NCBI RefSeq assembly: GCF_914271545.1
Contig: NZ_CAJZAH010000003.1
Location: forward strand, 186,001-250,000
DNA: 64,000 nt
Direction of reading: 5' to 3'
Source of the DNA: Cupriavidus respiraculi
GTDB lineage: Bacteria; Pseudomonadota; Gammaproteobacteria; Burkholderiales; Burkholderiaceae
How positions within the stretch are numbered: the stretch's first letter is position 1; the number at the start of each line of letters is the position of its first letter. Position numbers and translations under genes: made by a program. A model generated the notes under the pieces. The model worked only from the letters and a program-made list of their open reading frames with translations. It searched no databases and was not told where the DNA came from. Below are positions 57,876 to 64,000 of the stretch, piece by piece.

Positions 57876-57886
57876 CCGGCAAACCG

Positions 57887-57914
57887 CCGCCAGGCGCCCG
57901 CCGGCGCCTGGCGG
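57887..57914 (+). terminator. 12-bp hairpin after the RsmB-like gene
   Basis: CCGCCAGGCGCC pairs perfectly with GGCGCCTGGCGG around CGCC. No T-run follows. It lies 11 bases after the stop and may act as an end-of-mRNA structure or weak terminator. Confidence 0.45.
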
Positions 57915-57963
57915 TCTACACGCTGTTCCACACTGACTGACTCGAACCACCACCGCGCCCTCG

Positions 57964-57983
57964 GCGCCGCGGGCCCGCGGCGC
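57964..57983. repeat. 20-bp perfect palindrome before the mscS-like gene
   Basis: GCGCCGCGGG followed by its reverse complement CCCGCGGCGC, with no spacer, 11 bases upstream of the ATG at 57995. It may form a cruciform or hairpin over the ribosome-binding region; no Shine-Dalgarno is seen. Confidence 0.5.
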
Positions 57984-57994
57984 GCCTGCCACCC

Positions 57995-59368
57995 ATGAAC
58001 GCGAATACGCTGACCGACCTTGCCGGCACCAATGCGATGCTCGGCAAAATGCTCAATGACCTGTTGCGCGATGCCGGCGGGCCCGGGTTTATCTGGCAGC
58101 TCGTCGTGCTGGCCGGTTGCGTGCTGCTCGCCTGGCCGCTGGCGCGCCATGTCGCCCGGCGTGTCGATGCGCGCTATGCCGGGTCCAGCTTCGCGCTGCG
58201 CTTCGCCGCGGCCAGCCTGGAGCGGGCAATGTTTCCGCTGTTCGCCTGGGTGCTCGTATTGATCGCGCGCTTCGGGCTGGCGTCGCTGATGCAGGTCAGC
58301 GTGCTGCGGCTGGCCCTGGTGCCCCTGTTTGGCATCACGTCGCTCTACCTGGCGTTCTATGTGCTGCGGCGCGTGCTGTCCGGCAACGGCGGGCTGCAAG
58401 GCATGCTGCTACTGGCCGAGAAGGTGCTGACCACCGTGGTGTGGGTGGGCATGCTGCTGTACGTGCTGGGCGTGTTGTCGGATGTGGTGCTGTGGCTGCA
58501 GTCGGTGCGCTTCGCCGTCGGTGCCAAGCAGAGCATCAGCGTCGCCAGCCTGCTGATGGCCGGTGTGTGGATTCTCGTCACGGTGCTGGTCGCGCTGTGG
58601 TTCGGCTCCTGGCTGGAGGAGCGGCTGATGCGCTCGGACGGCATCGACGCCAATGTGAAGGTGGTGCTCACGCGCATCTCCAAGGCCCTGTTGCTGCTGG
58701 TGTCGCTGCTGCTGAGCCTGTCGCTGGTGGGCATCGACCTCACCGTGCTGTCGGTGTTCGGCGGCGCCCTGGGCGTAGGGCTGGGGCTGGGCCTGCAGAA
58801 GATTGCCAGCAACTACATTTCCGGATTCATCATCCTGCTGGACCGCTCGGTGAAGCTGGGCGACCAGATCACCGTGGACAAGTACACCGGCATCGTTTCC
58901 CAGATCCGTACCCGCTATACCGTGGTGCGCAACGGGGATGGCGAGACGCTGGTGCCCAATGAGCAACTGGTGGCCCAGGCGGTGCAGAACCACTCGTTCG
59001 GCCAGACCAAAGTCAGGGTCGCGACGCGTGTGCAGGCCGACTACGATGCGGACCCCGAAACCGTACTGGCCGTGCTGGTCGAGGCGGTGCGGGGCATCCC
59101 CCGGCTCGTCGCGGAGCCGGCCCCCGCGGCATTCCTGGTGCAGTTCGGCGACAACGGCATCGAATACGAAGTGGCCGGCTTTATCGCCGATCCGCAGAAC
59201 GGCAAGCTAGGCGTGCAGTCCGACATGAATCGTGCGGTCTGGCTGGCGTTCCGCTCGCGCGGGATCTCCATTCCGTATCCGCAGCGCGAACTGCGGGTGA
59301 TCCAGGGTGACTCGCCAGTTACCGGTCCGGAACGCGACGCGCGCGAACGTATCGCCGTGGCCGGTTGA
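57995..59368 (+). CDS. Mechanosensitive ion channel, MscS family
   Basis: A 457-residue MscS-type protein. About five N-terminal helices precede the pore-lining TM3-like helix GGALGVGLGLGLQKIASNYISGF (in parts), rich in Gly/Ala. The beta domain follows with DRSVKLGDQITVDKYTGIVSQI and ETLVPNEQLVAQAVQNHS. It releases osmolytes on hypoosmotic shock. It is larger than minimal MscS because of extra N-terminal helices. No ribosome-binding site is evident, and a perfect palindrome lies just upstream. Confidence 0.93.
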   Translation: MNANTLTDLAGTNAMLGKMLNDLLRDAGGPGFIWQLVVLAGCVLLAWPLARHVARRVDARYAGSSFALRFAAASLERAMFPLFAWVLVLIARFGLASLMQVSVLRLALVPLFGITSLYLAFYVLRRVLSGNGGLQGMLLLAEKVLTTVVWVGMLLYVLGVLSDVVLWLQSVRFAVGAKQSISVASLLMAGVWILVTVLVALWFGSWLEERLMRSDGIDANVKVVLTRISKALLLLVSLLLSLSLVGIDLTVLSVFGGALGVGLGLGLQKIASNYISGFIILLDRSVKLGDQITVDKYTGIVSQIRTRYTVVRNGDGETLVPNEQLVAQAVQNHSFGQTKVRVATRVQADYDADPETVLAVLVEAVRGIPRLVAEPAPAAFLVQFGDNGIEYEVAGFIADPQNGKLGVQSDMNRAVWLAFRSRGISIPYPQRELRVIQGDSPVTGPERDARERIAVAG

Positions 59369-59707
59369 TCACATCGGGAAAATATCGTCTCCCTTTGCTA
59401 CCACGCAAGGAACGATATACCTTGACCTCCATCAAACTCGGGGAAAAAGCGGATGCCGGTATTTGCACGATCCGGTAGAATCGCCAGTTGTCGCGGAGTT
59501 TCACGGCATCCCGCATGTCCTCAGACACCCCACACAACAGCCGCCAGATTGCAGCGGCTCGTGCCTCGCGCGGCGCACGGCAACCTGCCTGCGCCGGCGC
59601 CATAAGACGCAATCAATAGATTCGCAGTCTTTTTTCTGCCCCTTATCCTTGCAGGCATGCCGTTTGCGTATGTCTTCAGGCACATAGTTTCATCCACGGA
59701 GAACGGA
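59369..59707. other. Intergenic region upstream of the desaturase
   Basis: 339 bases without a convincing gene. It holds an imperfect hairpin (arms ATATCGT 59382-59388 and ACGATAT 59412-59418), an FNR/ANR-like box (59422-59435) and a TAGAAT -10 (59476-59481). The leader would be about 220 bases. Confidence 0.5.
59422..59435 (+). promoter_or_regulatory. FNR/ANR-like box upstream of the desaturase gene
   Basis: TTGACCTCCATCAA matches nine of ten defined positions of TTGAT-N4-ATCAA. Its centre is about 60 bases upstream of the start expected from the TAGAAT at 59476-59481, near the -61.5 of class I activated promoters. The -35 is poor, as expected of an activated promoter. Confidence 0.5.
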
Positions 59708-60898
59708 TTGTTCGACACATTGCTTGACTGGGCCGCCAACGGCCTCGCCAATTGGTCATGGTGGGAAATCGTGATCTACACCCTGGTGATGACGCACGTC
59801 ACCATCCTGGGCGTCACGATCTATCTGCACCGCTGCATGGCGCACCGATCGCTGGACCTGCACCCGATCGCCGCGCATTTCTTCCGGTTCTGGCTCTGGC
59901 TGACCACCGGCATGGTGACCCGCGAATGGACTGCCATCCATCGCAAGCACCACGCCAAATGCGAGACGGAGGAAGATCCCCACAGCCCGCAGACGCGCGG
60001 CATCCGCAAGGTGTTGCTCGAAGGCGCCGAGCTGTATCGCGCCGAAGCCAAGAACAAGGAAACCATCGCCAAGTTCAGCCACGGCACGCCCAATGACTGG
60101 ATCGAGCGCAACCTGTATTCGCGCTTTACCTGGCAGGGCGTCGGCCTGATGCTGATCATCGACCTGGCCCTGTTCGGCGTGATCGGCCTGACGGTGTGGG
60201 CCATCCAGATGCTGTGGATTCCGATTCACGCCGCCGGCGTGATCAATGGCCTGGGCCACTGGTGGGGCTATCGCAATTACGATTGCGAGGACGCGTCCAC
60301 CAACGTGTCGCCGTGGGGCATCATCATCGGCGGCGAAGAACTGCACAACAATCACCACACCTACCCGACGTCGGCGAAGTTCTCGATCAAGTGGTACGAG
60401 TTCGATATCGCCTGGGGCTATATCCGCGCGATGCAGGCCGTCGGCCTGGCCAAGGTGAAGAAGACGCCGCCGAAAGCGCGTCTGGTGGATGCCCGCCCGG
60501 TCGACCACAACACCCTCGAGGCAATCATCGCCAATCGCTACGACGTGATGGCCCGCTATGCCAAGGCGGTCAAGAGCGCCTACAAGCAGGAACTGGAGAA
60601 GCTGAAGGAAGCCCGCGTGGCCGAGTACACCAGCCTGAAGCCGGCCCGCAAGTGGTTCCATCGCGAGGAAACCAAGCTGGCCGAGCCGCAGCGCGCCCAG
60701 TTGGCGACCATCGTGCAGCACAGCACGGCGCTGCACACCTTCGTGGAAATGCGCCGGGAACTGGCCGCCATCTGGGGCCGCTCGAACCTGACCCGCGAAC
60801 AGTTGCTGCAGCAATTGCAGGCCTGGTGCCATCGCGCCGAGGCCAGCGGCATCCAGGCTCTTCAGGACTTTTCGCTGCGCCTGCGCCGCTACGCCTGA
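59708..60898 (+). CDS. Membrane fatty acid (acyl-lipid/acyl-CoA) desaturase
   Basis: A 396-residue membrane di-iron desaturase. The three histidine boxes are HRCMAH (residues 41-46), HRKHH (78-82) and HNNHH (213-217). Two hydrophobic hairpins surround them. The C-terminal 130 residues are helical and charged with no known domain. It introduces a double bond into acyl chains with O2. I start it at the TTG 59708 because a GGAG lies 6 bases before it and the N-terminus then matches the family; an ATG at 59657 would add 17 unsupported residues. An FNR-like box lies upstream, and a terminator follows. Confidence 0.93.
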   Translation: MFDTLLDWAANGLANWSWWEIVIYTLVMTHVTILGVTIYLHRCMAHRSLDLHPIAAHFFRFWLWLTTGMVTREWTAIHRKHHAKCETEEDPHSPQTRGIRKVLLEGAELYRAEAKNKETIAKFSHGTPNDWIERNLYSRFTWQGVGLMLIIDLALFGVIGLTVWAIQMLWIPIHAAGVINGLGHWWGYRNYDCEDASTNVSPWGIIIGGEELHNNHHTYPTSAKFSIKWYEFDIAWGYIRAMQAVGLAKVKKTPPKARLVDARPVDHNTLEAIIANRYDVMARYAKAVKSAYKQELEKLKEARVAEYTSLKPARKWFHREETKLAEPQRAQLATIVQHSTALHTFVEMRRELAAIWGRSNLTREQLLQQLQAWCHRAEASGIQALQDFSLRLRRYA

Positions 60899-60919
60899 TA
60901 GAATTTGCCCGCGCCCGAG

Positions 60920-60949
60920 AAGCCCCGCCCCAGGCGGGGCTTTTCTTTT
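60920..60949 (+). terminator. Rho-independent terminator of the desaturase gene
   Basis: AAGCCCCGCC (60920-60929) and GGCGGGGCTT (60933-60942) form a perfect 10-bp stem with a 3-base loop, followed by TTTTCTTTT. Confidence 0.9.
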
Positions 60950-61032
60950 CGCTACACTCACTCCCCCTACTTCAGTACCGGTTGCCGCGCCATCGGCGCC
61001 TTGCACGGGCGGCAAAGAGGAGTTCCGGAAGA

Positions 61033-62181
61033 ATGACCCCGCAAACCATCAAGTCCGTCGAGTTCGAAAAGCCCGGCGCCCTGAATGACGCCGCCGGCGG
61101 CAGTTGTGTCGCCCATGCGTGGGCCAAGGTGCCGCCAACGCTGACCCAGCCCGAGCGCGAGGCGCTGAAGAGCCGCATCAAGGCGCTGCTCAAGGCGCGC
61201 AATGCGGTGCTGGTGGCGCACTACTATGTCGACTCCGACTTGCAGGATCTGGCCGAGGAAACGGGCGGCTGCGTGTCAGACTCGCTCGAGATGGCGCGCT
61301 TCGGGCGGGATCATGCGGCCCAGACGCTGGTCGTGGCCGGCGTTCGCTTCATGGGCGAGACCGCCAAGATCCTGAGCCCGGAAAAGACCATCCTGATGCC
61401 GGACCTGGACGCGACCTGCTCGCTGGATCTCGGTTGTCCCGCGGATGAATTCACCGCGTTCTGCGACGCGCATCCGGACCGCACCGTCGTGGTCTACGCC
61501 AATACCAGCGCCGCGGTGAAGGCACGGGCGGACTGGATGGTCACCTCCAGCATCGGCCTGAAGATCGTCGAGCATCTGCACGCGCGCGGCGAGAAGATTC
61601 TGTGGGCGCCCGACAAGCATCTGGGCGGCTACATCCAGCAGCAGACCGGCGCCGACATGCTGTTGTGGCAGGGATCGTGCCTCGTGCACGACGAGTTCAA
61701 GGGGATCGAGCTGGACCTGCTGCGCCGGGAGTTTCCTCAGGCCAAGATTCTGGTCCATCCGGAGTCGCCGGCCAACGTCGTCGCGCAGGCCGATGTCGTG
61801 GGCTCGACCTCGCAACTGATCGCCGCGGCGCGGGACCTCGATGCCCGGGAGTTCATCGTCGCGACCGACAACGGTATCCTGCACAAGATGAAGATGGCCG
61901 CACCCGGCAAGCGCTTCATCGAGGCGCCGACCGCCGGCAACAGCGCCACGTGCAAGAGCTGCGCGCATTGCCCGTGGATGGCGATGAACGCGCTGAGCAA
62001 TCTGGCCGAGGTGCTGGAGACCGGCCGCAACGAAATCCACGTCGATCCGGACATCGGGCGCCGCGCCCATACCTGCATCGACCGCATGCTCAGCTTCGCC
62101 GCGCAGCAGCAGGCCAACGTGCGGCCCGCCGCCGACCTCGCGCAGGCGCACGCCTTGTTTCAGGGAGTCGGACCGGCATGA
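61033..62181 (+). CDS. nadA: Quinolinate synthase NadA
   Basis: A 382-residue enzyme. [32 protein letters not shown] (in parts) begins the first domain. The [4Fe-4S] cysteines are in the GGCVSDS, DLGCP region and CKSCAHCPW. It condenses iminoaspartate with dihydroxyacetone phosphate to quinolinate. It is the oxygen-sensitive step of de novo NAD synthesis. Its stop overlaps nadC by four bases. NadB, which supplies iminoaspartate, is encoded convergently nearby. Confidence 0.97.
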   Translation: MTPQTIKSVEFEKPGALNDAAGGSCVAHAWAKVPPTLTQPEREALKSRIKALLKARNAVLVAHYYVDSDLQDLAEETGGCVSDSLEMARFGRDHAAQTLVVAGVRFMGETAKILSPEKTILMPDLDATCSLDLGCPADEFTAFCDAHPDRTVVVYANTSAAVKARADWMVTSSIGLKIVEHLHARGEKILWAPDKHLGGYIQQQTGADMLLWQGSCLVHDEFKGIELDLLRREFPQAKILVHPESPANVVAQADVVGSTSQLIAAARDLDAREFIVATDNGILHKMKMAAPGKRFIEAPTAGNSATCKSCAHCPWMAMNALSNLAEVLETGRNEIHVDPDIGRRAHTCIDRMLSFAAQQQANVRPAADLAQAHALFQGVGPA

Positions 62182-63041
62182 AGACCAACCCAACTTTCGA
62201 CAGCTATGGCCCGGCCCTGGTGGCGGCGGTGCGCGAGAACGTGCGCGCGGCCATTGCGGAGGACCTTGGCAGCGGCGATCTGACGGGCCTGCTGGTCCCC
62301 GAGGACAAGCCGGCGCAGGCGCGCGTGATCGTGCGCGACGAGGCGGTGCTGTGCGGCCAGCCGTGGTTCGACGCCTGCATGCACGCCGTCGATCCGCGCC
62401 TGCAGGTGCGCTGGCACCAGCAGGAGGGGGCCAGCATGGAAGCCAATTCGCTGGTCTGCGAAATCTCCGGCCCCGCGCGCTCGCTGCTGACCGCGGAGCG
62501 CCCCTCGCTGAATTTCCTGCAGTTGCTCTCGGGCGTGGCTACCGCGACGCGGCACTACGCCGACCTGATCGCCGACACGCGCGCGCGCGTGCTCGATACC
62601 CGCAAGACGCTGCCGGGTTTGCGGCTGGCGCAGAAGTATGCGGTCAAGATGGGCGGCGGAGAGAATCAGCGGCTTGCGCTGTATGACGGGATCTTGATCA
62701 AGGAGAACCATATCGCGGCGGCCGGTGGTATCACCGCCGCGCTGAAGGCGGCCTTCGCGGTGGCAGCGGGCGCCACGGTGCAGATCGAGGTGGAGTCGCT
62801 CGAAGAACTGGAGGAGGCGCTGGCGGCTGGCGCCAAGTCGGTGCTGATCGACAACTTCACCGTGGAGATGATGCGCGAGGCGGTGCGAATCAACGCAGAC
62901 CGCGCGCTGCTCGAGGTATCGGGCGGGGTCAACGCGGAGACGATCCGCGGCTACGCGGAGACCGGGGTGGACCGCATCTCGGTCGGCGCGCTGACCAAGG
63001 ACGTGCGGGCGACCGACTATTCGCTGCGCATCGTCGGCTGA
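62178..63041 (+). CDS. nadC: Nicotinate-nucleotide pyrophosphorylase (carboxylating) NadC
   Basis: A 287-residue quinolinate phosphoribosyltransferase. [29 protein letters not shown] (in parts) contains the basic residues that bind quinolinate and [34 protein letters not shown] closes the barrel. It turns quinolinate into nicotinate mononucleotide. ATGA overlap with nadA shows coupling. It converges with nadB over a bidirectional hairpin. Confidence 0.97.
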   Translation: MKTNPTFDSYGPALVAAVRENVRAAIAEDLGSGDLTGLLVPEDKPAQARVIVRDEAVLCGQPWFDACMHAVDPRLQVRWHQQEGASMEANSLVCEISGPARSLLTAERPSLNFLQLLSGVATATRHYADLIADTRARVLDTRKTLPGLRLAQKYAVKMGGGENQRLALYDGILIKENHIAAAGGITAALKAAFAVAAGATVQIEVESLEELEEALAAGAKSVLIDNFTVEMMREAVRINADRALLEVSGGVNAETIRGYAETGVDRISVGALTKDVRATDYSLRIVG

Positions 63042-63063
63042 GCCTTCCATATCCTCCGCCCGC

Positions 63064-63106
63064 GAAGGGCCCGCGTTCCAAAAGGGAGCGCGGGCCCTTC
63101 TTCTTG
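63064..63106. terminator. Bidirectional hairpin terminator between nadC and nadB
   Basis: GAAGGGCCCGCG (63064-63075) and CGCGGGCCCTTC (63089-63100) form a perfect 12-bp stem, with a TTCC/GGGA inner pairing. TTCTT follows on the plus strand. The nadB stop lies 22 bases further on. Confidence 0.8.
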
Positions 63107-63121
63107 GTACGGTGCGCGGGC

Positions 63122-64000
63122 TTACTTCGTCTGCTTGCGCGGCGCCCGGGGCTGCAAGACCGTGGGCAGCGCCTTGGGCAACGTCTCCGGATAGTCCCGG
63201 CTGAAATGCAGGCCGCGGCTTTCGTGGCGGGTATAGGCGCTGTCCACGATCAACGCGGCGACCTCCACCAGATTGCGCAACTCGAGCAGATCGCGGGAGA
63301 CCCGGAAGTTGGCGTAGTACTCGCTGATTTCCTCCCGCAGCAGTCCGATGCGGTGTTGCGCCCGCTCCAGCCGCTTGCTGGTGCGCACGATGCCGACGTA
63401 GTTCCACATCATCCGGCGCAGTTCGTCCCAGTTGTGCGAGACCACGACTTCCTCATCCGCGTCGGACACCCGGCTTTCGTCCCAGCCCGGCAACGCAAAG
63501 TCGGGCCGGCCCGCCTTCTCCTGGGCCGCGATGTCGGCGGCGGCGGCGCGTCCGACCACCATGCATTCCAGCAGCGAGTTCGAGGCGAGGCGATTGGCGC
63601 CGTGCAGGCCGGTGCAGGCGGTCTCTCCAACTGCATAGAGATTGGCCACATCGGTACGGCCCGAGGTATCCGTCACCACGCCGCCGCAAGTGTAGTGCGC
63701 GGCGGGAACGACCGGGATCGGCTCCCGCGTGATGTCGATGCCCAGTTCGAGGCAGCGTGCGCGGATGGTCGGAAAGTGTTCCTCGAGGAAGGCCGCGGGC
63801 TGATGCGTGATATCGAGATACACGCAATCGAGACCGCGCTTCTTCATCTCGAAGTCGATGGCCCGGGCTACCACGTCCCGAGGCGCGAGCTCCGCGCGGG
63901 CGTCGTGCTCGGGCATGAAGCGCGTGCCGTCGGGCAGCACCAGCAAGCCTCCCTCGCCGCGCACCGCCTCGGAGATCAGGAAGGACTTCGCGTACGGGTG
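63122..64000 (-). CDS. nadB: L-aspartate oxidase NadB (partial, C-terminal)
   Basis: The 292 residues visible are the C-terminal part; the frame runs off the right edge of the window. They include the active-site region [17 protein letters not shown] and [19 protein letters not shown]-binding [25 protein letters not shown] and the C-terminal helical bundle ([18 protein letters not shown]). NadB oxidises L-aspartate to iminoaspartate for NadA. All three de novo NAD genes are thus clustered, with nadB in the opposite direction. Confidence 0.95.
   Translation of the reverse strand, partial: HPYAKSFLISEAVRGEGGLLVLPDGTRFMPEHDARAELAPRDVVARAIDFEMKKRGLDCVYLDITHQPAAFLEEHFPTIRARCLELGIDITREPIPVVPAAHYTCGGVVTDTSGRTDVANLYAVGETACTGLHGANRLASNSLLECMVVGRAAAADIAAQEKAGRPDFALPGWDESRVSDADEEVVVSHNWDELRRMMWNYVGIVRTSKRLERAQHRIGLLREEISEYYANFRVSRDLLELRNLVEVAALIVDSAYTRHESRGLHFSRDYPETLPKALPTVLQPRAPRKQTK

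Noticed and set aside
59307-59687. A 126-codon plus-strand frame between mscS and the desaturase
   Set aside because: It overlaps the mscS end in another frame, lacks a ribosome-binding site and known domain, and spans the regulatory box and -10 element.

Overview
This window is GC-rich, densely packed chromosomal DNA from a beta-proteobacterium of the Burkholderiales. Gene content and order (ribF-ileS-lspA-coaBC-dut, panB-dNK-folK-pcnB, hda-AI2E-purM, miaA-mutL, clpS-clpA beside icd and cspA, nadB/nadC/nadA) point to the Cupriavidus/Ralstonia lineage. That placement rests on recognising families and gene order, not on a database search. Almost everything is conserved housekeeping. I see no rRNA, tRNA, CRISPR array, insertion sequence, prophage or integration scar, and no sign of a recently acquired island.

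Layout: 1-605 holds the end of an lrgAB (holin/antiholin-like) operon. 734-8383 is a minus-strand glycolate/D-2-hydroxyacid oxidation block: glcD, a voltage-gated K+-channel-like gene, glcE and glcF, preceded by a second FAD-linked oxidase and a LysR regulator. 8685-12718 carries a PduO-type cobalamin adenosyltransferase, then dnaK and dnaJ; dnaK has a clear sigma-32 promoter. 12950-20372 holds a fused pabB-pabC, a two-gene ABC transporter resembling the tungstate type, panB, a deoxynucleoside kinase, a DUF486 membrane protein, folK and pcnB. 20374-24254 holds a HAD phosphatase, hda, an AI-2E-family permease and purM. 24338-31769 holds an acetyltransferase, miaA, mutL, dedA, a SirB1-like protein, murJ and rpsT.

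31885-40796 holds DUF3579, argF, argG, ppnP, a patatin-like phospholipase, murB, yajQ, DUF192, a pseudouridine synthase and icd. 41105-46423 holds cspA, clpS-clpA and a small Bug-receptor/VOC operon. 46449-52860 is dut, coaBC, lspA, ileS and ribF. 53070-55559 is a tail-to-tail pair of hybrid histidine kinase and NarL-type response regulator. 55807-59368 is purN, an RsmB-like methyltransferase and an MscS channel. 59708-64000 is a fatty acid desaturase, nadA-nadC and the C-terminal part of nadB.

The interest is mostly regulatory. Three genes (clpS, purN, mutL) have a -10-like hexamer ending only 6-7 bases before the start codon, as expected of leaderless mRNAs. argF is preceded by a nested hairpin ending 9 bases before its start codon, and by a separate perfect 12-bp palindrome. 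An FNR/ANR-like box lies upstream of the oxygen-requiring desaturase. A potassium-channel gene with a C-terminal zinc ribbon sits inside the glcDEF cluster. I did not find a convincing undescribed multi-gene system.
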